A stretch of 40,938 bases of DNA. It comes from an uncultured Barnesiella sp. (lineage in GTDB: Bacteria; Bacteroidota; Bacteroidia; Bacteroidales; Barnesiellaceae). The notes beneath the pieces are model-generated. The model was given only the letters and a program-made list of their open reading frames with translations. It did no database searches and was not told where the DNA came from. Within the stretch, counting starts at the first letter, position 1, and each line of letters opens with the position of its first letter. Both the position numbers and the translations under genes were made by a program. Positions 15,728-23,732 of this stretch are shown piece after piece. The stretch is taken from the NCBI GenBank assembly GCA_944320995.1, contig CALUJQ010000028.1, forward strand, positions 1-40,938, read 5' to 3'.

Positions 15728-17853
15728 ATACCGTCTTTCACAAACTCTTGTCCCAATCGCTGGGTTTCACCGAAAAGCAAATCGAAAAAACAATAGAACT
15801 GCTCGACGGCGGAGCCACCATTCCGTTTATCAGCCGCTATCGCAAAGAGGCAACCGGCTCTCTCGACGAGGTACAGATAAGCAATATCAAAGAGGCTTAT
15901 GACAAGTTGTGCGAATTGGTCAAACGCAAAGAATTCATACGCGCGACCATCGACGAGCAAGGCAAACTGTCGGAAGAGTTGAGGCAACGCATCGACTCCT
16001 GCTGGGACGCTACACAGCTCGAAGACATATACCTCCCCTACAAACCCCGCCGCAGAACCCGGGCCGAAATAGCTCGGGAACAAGGGCTGGAACCGTTGGC
16101 CAAAATAATCATGGCACAAAAAAGCAACCATATCGCAGCCTCGGCTTCACGGTTCATCTCCCCCGAAGTCCCCGACGAAGAGAGTGCTATCAAAGGGGCT
16201 TGCGACATTATCGCCGAATGGGTATCGGAAAACGAACGGGCTCGCAATACCGTGCGCCGCAGCTTCGAACATAGCGCCGTCATCACCTCCAAAGTAATTA
16301 AGGGAAAAGAGGAAGAAGGCGACAAATACCGCGATTATTTCGAATGGAGCGAACCGTTACGGCGTTGCGCCTCCCACAAGATTCTCGCCATACGACGGGG
16401 AGAGAACGAAGGCATTTTACGAGTTGCCATCGCTCCCGACGACGACAAAGCCTTGGAACATTTGGAGCGCATCTTTGTCAAAAGCTCGGGCGAAACAGCC
16501 GACCTCGTCGCCCACGCCGTAAAAGATGGCTACAAACGGCTGTTACGGCCCTCGATCGAAAGCGAATTTGCCGCCCTCTCCAAAGAGAGGGCCGACAACG
16601 AAGCCATAGGAATCTTTGCCGAGAATGTGCGGCAACTGCTCTTGGCCCCTCCTTTGGGACAAAAACGAGTTTTGGCTATCGACCCCGGCTTTCGCACCGG
16701 GTGCAAAATCGTCTGCCTCGATGCGCAAGGGAATCTGCTGCACAACGAGACCATATATCCCCACCCTCCCCGGCAGGACTTTGCCGGAGCTGCACGCAAA
16801 CTTACGCAGCTGGTCGAAAGCTACAAAATAGAGGCTATCGCCATCGGAAACGGGACAGCCGGCCGAGAGACCGAACAGTTTGTCACCAATCTACGCTACG
16901 ACCGCAAAATCCAAGTTTTTGTCGTGAGCGAAAGCGGAGCCTCGATCTATTCGGCCTCGAAGGTTGCCCGGGAGGAATTCCCCGAACACGATGTCACGGT
17001 ACGAGGTGCCGTCTCCATAGGACGGAGGCTCATCGACCCCCTTGCCGAACTGGTAAAAATAGATCCGAAATCAATCGGAGTGGGTCAGTACCAACACGAC
17101 GTGGACCAAACGCTACTGAAAAAATCGCTCGATCGCGTCGTCGAGTTTTGTGTAAACTCCGTCGGGGTAAACGTGAACACCGCCAGCAAACATCTGCTCA
17201 CCTATATATCGGGATTGGGTCCGCAACTTGCCCAAAACATCGTCGATTATCGGAAAGAGAACGGCGATTTTGCCCATAGGAGCGACCTGCTCAAAGTACC
17301 CCGTATGGGTGCCAAAGCTTTCGAACAAGCGGCCGGATTCCTCCGTATCCCACACGCGCAAAATCCGCTCGACAACTCGGCCGTCCACCCCGAGCGCTAC
17401 CCCATCGTAGAGCAAATGGCCGCCGACTTGGGTTGCAGCATCGGCGAGCTGATTGAGAACAAAGAGTTGAAAAAAGGTCTCGACTTGAAAAAATATATCT
17501 CGGGAGATGTAGGTATGCCCACCCTCTCGGACATCATGGCCGAACTGGATAAACCCGGGCGAGACCCACGCCGCTATATCGAAATGATGGAGTTCGACGC
17601 CAAAGTCAAGACAATCGACGATTTACAGGAGGGAATGATACTCAACGGCATCGTCACGAACATCACCCAATTCGGGTGCTTTGTGGACATAGGTATCAAA
17701 GAAAACGGGTTGGTACACATCTCGCAAATGGCCGACCGTTATATCTCAAACCCGGCCGAAATCGTCGCCATGCACCAACCGGTAAAGGTCAAAGTCATCG
17801 GGATAGACCGGGAACGGAAACGCATACAACTCTCTTTAAAAAACGTATCATGA
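15724..17853 (+). CDS. tex: Tex-family S1 RNA-binding protein (YqgF-like/HhH/S1)
   Basis: A 709-residue protein of the Tex family, thought to act on transcription complexes or RNA. I start it at the ATG at 15724, which gives the canonical N-terminus (LLSQSLGFTEKQIEKTIELL, IPFISRYRKEATGSLDE). After the helical N-terminal region comes a YqgF/RNase H-like domain (VLAIDPGFRTGCKIVCLD; GNGTAGRETEQF). Next are helix-hairpin-helix motifs (SGLGPQLAQNIVDYR, VPRMGAKAFEQAAGFLRI in part) and a C-terminal S1 domain (about residues 637-706; GCFVDIGIKENGLVHIS). Length and order are normal for Tex. Its stop overlaps the folK start by ATGA, so metallophosphoesterase, tex and folK form one coupled unit. Confidence 0.93.
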   Translation: MNTVFHKLLSQSLGFTEKQIEKTIELLDGGATIPFISRYRKEATGSLDEVQISNIKEAYDKLCELVKRKEFIRATIDEQGKLSEELRQRIDSCWDATQLEDIYLPYKPRRRTRAEIAREQGLEPLAKIIMAQKSNHIAASASRFISPEVPDEESAIKGACDIIAEWVSENERARNTVRRSFEHSAVITSKVIKGKEEEGDKYRDYFEWSEPLRRCASHKILAIRRGENEGILRVAIAPDDDKALEHLERIFVKSSGETADLVAHAVKDGYKRLLRPSIESEFAALSKERADNEAIGIFAENVRQLLLAPPLGQKRVLAIDPGFRTGCKIVCLDAQGNLLHNETIYPHPPRQDFAGAARKLTQLVESYKIEAIAIGNGTAGRETEQFVTNLRYDRKIQVFVVSESGASIYSASKVAREEFPEHDVTVRGAVSIGRRLIDPLAELVKIDPKSIGVGQYQHDVDQTLLKKSLDRVVEFCVNSVGVNVNTASKHLLTYISGLGPQLAQNIVDYRKENGDFAHRSDLLKVPRMGAKAFEQAAGFLRIPHAQNPLDNSAVHPERYPIVEQMAADLGCSIGELIENKELKKGLDLKKYISGDVGMPTLSDIMAELDKPGRDPRRYIEMMEFDAKVKTIDDLQEGMILNGIVTNITQFGCFVDIGIKENGLVHISQMADRYISNPAEIVAMHQPVKVKVIGIDRERKRIQLSLKNVS

Positions 17854-18236
17854 ATATTGCTTTAATCAGTTTGGCATCAAACACGCCCGACAAACAGTCG
17901 CAAATGAGAAAGGCTTTTGAAGAACTGCGGGAGATGGGTATTATCGCCGAGGCCTCGTCGATATACGAAACAGCCCCTTGGGGAAATCCCAACCAAAAAA
18001 ATTATCTCAACGCCGTAGCCCAGATAAACACCACGATAGGATACGACGAACTGAACGACACTTTGAAAAAACAGGAAAAAGCCCATGGCCGCACACCCGA
18101 CTCGAAACGGACCGGCGAGATTCCCTTGGACATCGACATTGTCGTCTGGAACGGAGAGATATTACGACCCAAAGACTACAACCGTGACTACTTCAAAATA
18201 GGCCTTGAAGAACTGAAAACCATTCATGCCCTATAA
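17850..18236 (+). CDS. folK: FolK-like 6-hydroxymethyl-dihydropterin pyrophosphokinase (short form)
   Basis: A 128-residue protein matching 2-amino-4-hydroxy-6-hydroxymethyldihydropteridine diphosphokinase, which makes the pyrophosphorylated pterin for folate synthesis. The N-terminus IALISLASN corresponds to the family's GSN start. SSIYETAPWG and NYLNAVAQINT follow, and IPLDIDIVVWNG carries the two magnesium-binding aspartates (family pattern LDLDI). It is shorter than the classic enzyme (about 159 residues): it ends soon after the metal site and lacks most of the C-terminal segment (HxRxFVLxPL). The basic GRTPDSKRTGE stands where the ATP-binding arginines lie. It may be a divergent paralogue rather than the main FolK. 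The ATG at 17850 overlaps the tex stop. Confidence 0.8.
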   Translation: MNIALISLASNTPDKQSQMRKAFEELREMGIIAEASSIYETAPWGNPNQKNYLNAVAQINTTIGYDELNDTLKKQEKAHGRTPDSKRTGEIPLDIDIVVWNGEILRPKDYNRDYFKIGLEELKTIHAL

Positions 18237-18262
18237 TTGTTAAACTTAAAATACGGCTCTAT

Positions 18263-19021
18263 ATGAAGACTATCGAAGAAATACTACTCAACCGCACATC
18301 GGTCCGCCGTTATGAATATGACAAAATCCCGGCCGAAAAACTCGATTTCATCTACCGGGCTATTGCAAACACCCCGACCAGTTACAACGGGCAACAATTC
18401 TCGGTCATTGCCATCGATGACCAATCGGTCAAGGAAGAACTATACGCCATCACCAATCAAAAACAGATCAAAACCTGCGCCACCTTGTTGATATTCTGCG
18501 CCGACTATCATAAGATAGAAGTATTGGCCCGGAAAAAAGGAATCGAAAATCCACACTTCGAAAATACGCTCGACGGCGTGATGGTGGGAATTATCGATGC
18601 AGCTCTCGCCATGCAAAATGCAGTCGTGGCAGCACAAGCTATGGGACTCGGCAGCTGTTGCGTAGGATATGCCCGTACAGCCAATCCGGAGAAGATTGCC
18701 GAAATTTTGAAACTCCCCGAAGGGACATTCGTCGTCTGCGCCCTCACTTTGGGTATCCCCCGCGAATCGCCCGACTTGAAACCCAAGCAGCCGCTCTCCT
18801 TGGTCGTACACCATAACCACTATCGTTCCGACGACATGGGCGACGAACTCATGCAATACGACCAAACCGTATCGAATTACAACCGGCATCGCAGCGGAAC
18901 CACCTCGGAAAACGACTGGTGCGCACACATCTTGGACTACTATCGCATCGCTCTCGATTACGACATGGAGGGATACCTGAACAAACAGGGATTCAAACTG
19001 CCTTTCATCAAGGGGAAATAG
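18263..19021 (+). CDS. Nitroreductase family oxidoreductase (NfsA/Frp-like)
   Basis: A 252-residue flavoprotein of the nitroreductase family, predicted to bind FMN and reduce nitro, quinone or flavin substrates with NAD(P)H. The FMN phosphate-binding N-terminus RTSVRRYEYDKIPAEKL and the active-site PTSYNGQQFSVIAI are clear. AAQAMGLGSCCVGYAR (central) is the conserved dimer/FMN region, and LTLGIPRESPDLKPKQPL resembles the NfsA/FRP C-terminal extension. It starts 26 bp after folK with no visible promoter, so it is probably the last gene of the operon. I see no terminator immediately after the stop; the nearest one, 195 bp on, more likely belongs to a separate small transcript. Confidence 0.88.
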   Translation: MKTIEEILLNRTSVRRYEYDKIPAEKLDFIYRAIANTPTSYNGQQFSVIAIDDQSVKEELYAITNQKQIKTCATLLIFCADYHKIEVLARKKGIENPHFENTLDGVMVGIIDAALAMQNAVVAAQAMGLGSCCVGYARTANPEKIAEILKLPEGTFVVCALTLGIPRESPDLKPKQPLSLVVHHNHYRSDDMGDELMQYDQTVSNYNRHRSGTTSENDWCAHILDYYRIALDYDMEGYLNKQGFKLPFIKGK

Positions 19022-19105
19022 CTATCGTGCTGCCTTTACCGGCCGGAATTTTACCGAAAAAAGAGGGCGATTAAGCGATATGTTTTCTCCTTTTGTCGAT
19101 ACTAT

Positions 19106-19136
19106 TTTGATTTGGATAACCGCCGACATATATTTG
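19106..19136 (+). promoter_or_regulatory. Intergenic promoter for a small transcript
   Basis: TTTG (19106-19109), exactly 19 nt, then TATATTTG (19129-19136) is a full match to the Bacteroidota promoter. The predicted start is near 19143. No gene follows on the plus strand before a strong terminator at 19216-19255. Confidence 0.6.
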
Positions 19137-19142
19137 TATCAC

Positions 19143-19255
19143 AATTGATTAATCGCTCCTTGTAAAATATTACAGACTATTTTTTTCGATTAACTATTCT
19201 ATATATTTTGGTTATGTGGCAATTTCACTGGGAAGCGGAATTGTCACTTTTTTTT
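19143..19255 (+). ncRNA. Candidate small RNA, about 113 nt
   Basis: This stretch lies between the nitroreductase stop and the convergent HAD gene. It is bracketed by a consensus promoter and an intrinsic terminator. Inside, TTAATCG (19149-19155) pairs with CGATTAA (19187-19193) and encloses a second hairpin TGTAA-AATA-TTACA (19161-19174); the terminator hairpin then closes the 3' end. No credible reading frame fits. I do not recognise it as 6S, SRP, RNase P or tmRNA. The RNA call rests on layout and nested complementarity only. Confidence 0.4.
19216..19255 (+). terminator. Rho-independent terminator
   Basis: GTGGCAATTTC (19216-19226) pairs with GGAATTGTCAC (19237-19247) over 11 bp, counting two G-U pairs, across a 10-base loop. 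Eight T follow (19248-19255). The T-run overlaps the stop codon of the convergent HAD gene. It works only for plus-strand transcription. Confidence 0.85.
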
Positions 19256-19913
19256 ACAAAGCTATACCGCAGAACCGAAGTATCTCATCGGGGGTATCGG
19301 CCAAATGGCAGGCTCCGGCACAACACAATTCTTCCCGACTCCGAAATCCCCAAGTCACCCCCACCGACTCAACGCCGGCAGCTCGGGCTGTACACATGTC
19401 CACATCAGAGTCGCCCACATACAAAGCGTCGGCCTTCTCAACTCCAGCCGCAGACAATATCTCATAGACAATATCCGGCGCAGGCTTCACCGGGACTCCT
19501 TCGCGCTGCCCCAAAACAGAATCAAATGGAATTTTCGGGAAGAAATGGCGTATCAACTTTTCCGTTCCCTCCTGATATTTATTCGACGCCACCGCCAGTT
19601 TCACCCCCCGGGAAGACAAAGCCAGCAACAACGCTTCCATGCCCTCGTAAGGCCGGGTATAATCTGTATTGTGTTGCGTATAATACTCCAAAAAACAAGC
19701 CCTCATACGAGCCACATTCTCGCCCGAACGAGAATCCTGAGGCAATGCCCGTTCAAACAATTTGGTAATGCCATTCCCCACGAAATGAAAATATGCCTCC
19801 TCTTCATGCTCGGGGAATCCACATTGGCGCAACGCATAATTGGTACTGATGGCCAAGTCGGCAATCGTATTCAGCAACGTCCCATCCAAATCAAAAATAA
19901 CCGCTCTTTTCAT
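19254..19913 (-). CDS. HAD-family phosphatase, phosphoglycolate phosphatase-like
   Basis: A 219-residue haloacid dehalogenase-type hydrolase. FDLDGTLLNT at the N-terminus carries the nucleophile D8 and acid/base D10. A helical cap follows (about 15-80, FVGNGITKLFERALP). VASNKY is motif II, VKPAPDIVYE contains the conserved lysine, and YVGDSDVDMCTARAAG is motif IV. Length and cap type match Gph/PGP-like enzymes that hydrolyse phosphoglycolate or similar small phosphates, but substrate specificity is not readable from sequence. It is monocistronic, with a promoter at 19993-20021. Confidence 0.88.
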   Translation of the reverse strand: MKRAVIFDLDGTLLNTIADLAISTNYALRQCGFPEHEEEAYFHFVGNGITKLFERALPQDSRSGENVARMRACFLEYYTQHNTDYTRPYEGMEALLLALSSRGVKLAVASNKYQEGTEKLIRHFFPKIPFDSVLGQREGVPVKPAPDIVYEILSAAGVEKADALYVGDSDVDMCTARAAGVESVGVTWGFRSREELCCAGACHLADTPDEILRFCGIAL

Positions 19914-19992
19914 CTTTTCAACTTTTTGCTATTTTGGAAATGTTACACCCTCAACCCAAATCCTATCGGTACGAGGCTCGCTCTTCGGGCTA

Positions 19993-20021
19993 CAAAGATA
20001 GCGCAATCGACGTAAAAACAA
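19993..20021 (-). promoter_or_regulatory. Promoter of the HAD phosphatase gene
   Basis: On the minus strand TTG (20021-20019), an 18-nt spacer and TATCTTTG (20000-19993) fit the Bacteroidota pattern. The predicted start is near 19986, giving a leader of about 73 nt before the HAD start codon. Confidence 0.55.
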
Positions 20022-20197
20022 TCATCACCCCCGTCTCGAAATCGAAAGTTATCCTCTCGTCCTTTCCCCCAGCCTCACCCTACGAATCCTATCCATCAGA
20101 CCGGCAGCTCCCCGATCGTACGAGTCTAATCAAACAGATGCGACATTTTGAACAATTATATCCCCATTACGACCTTTTATACAATCTCTATCCAAAA

Positions 20198-20205
20198 TAC
20201 CTTTG
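20198..20205 (+). promoter_or_regulatory. Possible -7 box for a second small transcript
   Basis: TACCTTTG matches TAnnTTTG. At the -33 position there is TTTT (20175-20178) instead of TTTG, so the promoter is only a partial match. The predicted start is near 20212. Confidence 0.35.
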
Positions 20206-20211
20206 TCACCA

Positions 20212-20364
20212 ACAAAAAGCCACATTTCCATGAGGGAAGCGAAAAACCAAAACAAACTAAAAAACGCATCTCGATAGTACGAGAGTATAATCGAGAAAGC
20301 TCTTTGCATAAAAAGTGTATTAACAAAACGAAAAGTCCCGGACGTGATGTCCACGGACTTTTTT
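20212..20364 (+). ncRNA. Candidate structured small RNA, about 150 nt
   Basis: The gap between the HAD gene and the transporter gene (19914-20498, 585 bp) has no credible gene but holds this structured stretch. TTTCC-ATGA-GGGAA (20225-20238) is a small hairpin. TCTCGAT / ATCGAGA (20269-20275 with 20290-20296) forms a 7-bp stem, then an A-A mismatch, four more pairs, and a GAGA loop of the GNRA type (20281-20284). The 3' end is a terminator hairpin (20331-20364). I do not recognise the family. The GNRA-capped stem plus terminator is the main argument; conservation is untested. Confidence 0.4.
20331..20364 (+). terminator. Bidirectional-looking intrinsic terminator
   Basis: AAAAGTCC (20331-20338) pairs with GGACTTTT (20355-20362), and GGAC (20340-20343) pairs with GTCC (20349-20352) around a GTGAT loop. 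Six T follow the core G/C pairs on the plus strand (20359-20364), with a T-rich continuation on the minus strand too. Confidence 0.75.
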
Positions 20365-20435
20365 CTATTCGACAAACGTACAACCCCTACCCTAAGAATT
20401 TATAAATCGCCAAACAAAATAGCACTCTATAAGTG

Positions 20436-20463
20436 TTGTTTATGCGGATTATTTCTAACTTTG
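20436..20463 (+). promoter_or_regulatory. Promoter of the YidE/AspT-type transporter gene
   Basis: TTG (20436-20438), a 17-nt spacer and TAACTTTG (20456-20463) form a good promoter with a predicted start near 20469. It lies downstream of an in-frame GTG at 20433 and so rules that codon out as the translation start. Confidence 0.6.
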
Positions 20464-20498
20464 CAAAAAAAATAAAAAAAGCACTATTTTTACCCACA

Positions 20499-22175
20499 AT
20501 GGATTGGATTCAAAGCCTATTATTTAACAACGCATCGGTAGCACATACCGTTATCCTATATGCATTTGTCATTGCCGTAGGAGTCTCTTTGGGAAAACTG
20601 AAACTCTTCGGGGTTTCATTGGGAGTCACGTTCGTCCTTTTCGTCGGATTAATCGCCGGCCATTTCGGATTTGTCGCCGAGAAGAACATACTCCATTTCG
20701 TACAAGAATTCGGGCTAATTCTTTTTATCTACTCCATCGGATTACAAGTCGGGCCCAGTTTCTTCTCTTCATTCAAAAAAGGAGGACTTACCCTAAATAT
20801 GCTAGCCGTAGGAATTGTCCTGCTCAACATCGCTGTAGCGGTCACGCTCTATTTCATCTACCAAGACAGAATCAGCATGCCCATGATGGTGGGTATTCTC
20901 TCGGGAGCCGTCACAAACACACCGGGGCTGGGTGCCGCGCAGCAAACGCTCTCACAACTTAAATTCGACGGGACCATAACCGACGTGCCCGAAATCGCCC
21001 TCGGTTACGCCGCGGCCTATCCGCTGGGAGTTATCGGCATTATCGCTTCTATGCTGGTCATTCGCGCCATTTTCAAAGTAAAGATGGATAAAGAGAACCA
21101 ACAAATCGAAGAAGAGAACCAATCGAGCCAACTCGTTCCGCACGTCGTTACCTACAAGGTAGAGAACAAACTTATCTTCGGCCGTACGCTCGACGACTTG
21201 GCCAAACTTATCGACCGTAACTTCGTCGTATCCCGAATCAAACACAACGACGAAGTGATGATACCCAACTCCGACACAATCCTCCAAGAGGGCGACCTGC
21301 TGCTGGTAGTTCTCTCGTTACCCGACGAAGGCGCCTTAGAGGCCTTTATCGGCCGACCGGTCGAAATGAACTGGGAAGCGATCCAAGCCCCTGTCGTTTC
21401 ACGACGGATATTGGTTACCCGTCCCGAATTCAACGGCCGCAAAATAGGAACCCTGCGGCTGAGAATGGGATACCGGCTGAATGCCACACGGGTAAACCGC
21501 GCCGGTCTCGACCTGCTGGCCAACCCCAACTTGGAGCTGCAGATAGGCGACCGGCTCACCGTAGTAGGCCGTATCGAAGATATAAACCGTTTAGCCGAGA
21601 AATTGGGAAACTCCACCAAACGTCTGCACGAGCCCAATATGGTAACTCTCTTCGTAGGCATTTTCCTCGGTATTATCTTAGGAAGCATACCCATCGCCAT
21701 ACCGGGCATGAGCGTCCCCATGAAATTGGGGTTGGCGGGCGGTCCCTTGGTTGTCGCTATTCTGTTGGGGCGCTTCGGCCATAAAATACACCTTGTTACT
21801 TACACCTCGACAGGAGCCAGCCTCATGTTGCGCGAGATAGGCATCTGCCTCTTCTTGGCCAGCGTGGGAATATCGGCCGGCGGCGAGTTTGTCAATACCA
21901 TCATGTCGGGTGGTCTCGTATGGGTATGGTGGGGATTCCTCATCACCGTTATCCCGCTGCTCATCATCGGTATCATCGCCCGAGCCTATTACAAAATCAA
22001 CTACTGTTCGATTATGGGTCTGCTCTCGGGAGCATGCACCGACCCCCCTGCCCTCGCCTACGGCAACAAAGTATCGGGAAACGACGCTCCCTCGGTAGCC
22101 TACTCGACCGTCTATCCGCTCACAATGTTCCTGCGGGTACTCTCGGCACAATTGCTCATTCTGTTATTCTGTTAA
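20499..22175 (+). CDS. YidE/AspT-family transporter with central TrkA-C domains
   Basis: A 558-residue inner-membrane transporter of the aspartate:alanine exchanger family. Two hydrophobic halves (about residues 10-190 and 375-558) each carry the AspT/YidE/YbjL repeat. The repeats contain [20 protein letters not shown] and [18 protein letters not shown], a matched pair of motifs. Between them lie two RCK_C/TrkA-C ligand-binding domains (about 215-370; [20 protein letters not shown] and [20 protein letters not shown]). The ATG at 20499 ([11 protein letters not shown]) is chosen because the predicted transcription start lies only 30 nt upstream. The substrate is unknown; amino or dicarboxylic acids are usual for the family. 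It is monocistronic, with a strong terminator after it. Confidence 0.9.
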   Translation: MDWIQSLLFNNASVAHTVILYAFVIAVGVSLGKLKLFGVSLGVTFVLFVGLIAGHFGFVAEKNILHFVQEFGLILFIYSIGLQVGPSFFSSFKKGGLTLNMLAVGIVLLNIAVAVTLYFIYQDRISMPMMVGILSGAVTNTPGLGAAQQTLSQLKFDGTITDVPEIALGYAAAYPLGVIGIIASMLVIRAIFKVKMDKENQQIEEENQSSQLVPHVVTYKVENKLIFGRTLDDLAKLIDRNFVVSRIKHNDEVMIPNSDTILQEGDLLLVVLSLPDEGALEAFIGRPVEMNWEAIQAPVVSRRILVTRPEFNGRKIGTLRLRMGYRLNATRVNRAGLDLLANPNLELQIGDRLTVVGRIEDINRLAEKLGNSTKRLHEPNMVTLFVGIFLGIILGSIPIAIPGMSVPMKLGLAGGPLVVAILLGRFGHKIHLVTYTSTGASLMLREIGICLFLASVGISAGGEFVNTIMSGGLVWVWWGFLITVIPLLIIGIIARAYYKINYCSIMGLLSGACTDPPALAYGNKVSGNDAPSVAYSTVYPLTMFLRVLSAQLLILLFC

Positions 22176-22198
22176 TCCCATTCACTTTTTATACTTAT

Positions 22199-22235
22199 AC
22201 CGAGAGTGTGTTGACACATTCTCGGTGTTTTTTTT
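22199..22235 (+). terminator. Rho-independent terminator after the transporter gene
   Basis: ACCGAGAGTGTG (22199-22210) pairs with CACATTCTCGGT (22215-22226) over 12 bp, with one G-U pair and a TTGA loop, followed by G and eight T (22228-22235). Confidence 0.9.
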
Positions 22236-22344
22236 GAGGGTAACGACCCGACAAGCCATACAGGCCGTTTTATCGATAAAAAAGAGCATTCTATCTCCAA
22301 AAAACAGGCTTCTTTCCATTACTTTTTCCCCATCATCTCTTAAA

Positions 22345-22370
22345 TGTTAAATTTGACACAGAATTTAACA
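22345..22370 (+). promoter_or_regulatory. Palindromic operator candidate over the promoter of the MacAB-TolC operon
   Basis: TGTTAAATT (22345-22353) and AATTTAACA (22362-22370) are a perfect 9-bp inverted repeat with an 8-nt spacer. The left arm overlaps TAAATTTG (22348-22355), which matches the -7 box, and the right arm ends 8 bp before the TolC start codon. A dimeric repressor bound here would cover the transcription start. The -33 region is weak (TTTT near 22325), which may mean an activator is needed. Confidence 0.55.
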
Positions 22371-22378
22371 TATCGGAT

Positions 22379-23701
22379 ATGAAAAATTTAAGAATGTACG
22401 GAGGTCTATTGGCTCTTCTATGCAGCACCTCCCTTTGGGGAAAAGAAGCGACACCCTCCGTGTGGACATTACAAGACTGTTTCGAATATGCCCATGACCA
22501 TAGCATCACCCTGCAACAAAACAGGTTGTCGGTAGAAGAGAGCGCAGTGAATACCAAGGAGGCAAAAGCCCAACTCTTCCCCTCGTTCGACTTCTCCACG
22601 TCGCACAACTATGGCAACTACCCCCTCGCCGACGGGACTCAATCGGGCAACAACGTCTATACCGGAACTTACGGGATAAACGCCTCGTGGACTCTCTTCG
22701 ACGGGAAACGGCGCAATACGATCAAAGCCAACCAACTGCAAGAGCAGCAACAACAATTTGCCTTCAAAGAGAGTCTCGACAATTTGCAGATTGCCATTCT
22801 CACCGATTACCTGCAAATACTCTATGCCGAAGAGGCCGTGAACATCTGCCGACAAACCGTCGAGGTATCGCAACGACAAGTGGAGCGGTCTCGCGAATTG
22901 CTTTCGGCAGGCTCTATCTCCAAAAGCGATCTGGCCCAACTCGAAGCCCAATACAGCAATGACAAGTATCAGCTGGTCACGGCCGAAGCCAACAGAGACC
23001 AATTGAAACTCAACCTCAAACAATTGCTCGAACTCGACATCGATACCGAGATGAACTTGGCCCTGCCGCCCATCGACGAAAGCATGGTATTGGTACCGCT
23101 TCCCGACAAAAATACGGTTTATGCCACGGCTCTCGGATTCATTCCCTCGATACAGAGCGGTAAGCTGGAACTCGAAGTCGCCGAACTGAATATCGCCAAC
23201 GCCAAGGCCGGATACTATCCCAACCTCTCGCTCAATGCCGGGATAGGCAGCGGGCACAACACAGGGAATGACGGGAGTTTCGCCACCCAAATGAAACAAG
23301 GCTTCAACGAATCGATAGGACTTACGCTGTCGATTCCTATATATAGTCGCCGAAGTAACAAATCGGCCGTCGAACGAGCCCGGATCCAGCAAAAAATCAG
23401 CCAACTCGACCTTAAAAACGAAGAGAAAAATCTGTTGAACGAAATCGAAAGCGCTTGGCTCGACGCCTCGTCGGCACAATCGCAATATTTGGCGGCACGC
23501 GAGCAACTCAACGCCACCCAAATATCATTTGAACTTACCGAAGAACAATTTTACCTCGGCATGAAAAATACGGTCGAAATGCTCACCGCCAAAAACAACT
23601 GGCTGTCGGCCCAGCAAGAAGAGTTGCAGTCACGCTTTATGGCTTTGCTCAATTTGAAAATGCTTGACTACTATCAAAACAAACCGCTCACACTCGATTA
23701 A
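22379..23701 (+). CDS. TolC family outer membrane efflux protein
   Basis: A 440-residue outer-membrane channel, first gene of the MacAB-type operon. The signal peptide is about residues 1-22 (LLALLCSTSLWGKE). Two efflux-protein repeats follow: the first starts TLQDCFEYAHDHSITLQQNR, and the second lies near IQSGKLELEVAELNIANAKA. NLSLNAGIGSG and IPIYSRRSNKSAVERARIQQ are typical internal blocks. The adaptor gene starts 31 bp further on. It is distant from the TolC protein of the other export operon in this window, so each system has its own channel. Confidence 0.9.
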   Translation: MKNLRMYGGLLALLCSTSLWGKEATPSVWTLQDCFEYAHDHSITLQQNRLSVEESAVNTKEAKAQLFPSFDFSTSHNYGNYPLADGTQSGNNVYTGTYGINASWTLFDGKRRNTIKANQLQEQQQQFAFKESLDNLQIAILTDYLQILYAEEAVNICRQTVEVSQRQVERSRELLSAGSISKSDLAQLEAQYSNDKYQLVTAEANRDQLKLNLKQLLELDIDTEMNLALPPIDESMVLVPLPDKNTVYATALGFIPSIQSGKLELEVAELNIANAKAGYYPNLSLNAGIGSGHNTGNDGSFATQMKQGFNESIGLTLSIPIYSRRSNKSAVERARIQQKISQLDLKNEEKNLLNEIESAWLDASSAQSQYLAAREQLNATQISFELTEEQFYLGMKNTVEMLTAKNNWLSAQQEELQSRFMALLNLKMLDYYQNKPLTLD

Positions 23702-23732
23702 CTCATTGAAGAATATAAATCATCATCGAAAT

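Noticed and set aside
16344..17279. 311-codon same-strand frame inside tex
   Set aside because: Arg/Pro-rich out-of-frame product with no domain; tex is intact across this region.
19934..20233. Small plus-strand reading frames in the HAD-transporter gap
   Set aside because: No start context, no domain, and they cross the HAD promoter and structured RNA candidates.
20433..20498. N-terminal extension of the YidE/AspT transporter from a GTG
   Set aside because: The GTG lies upstream of the best promoter, and the 22 extra residues do not resemble the family N-terminus.
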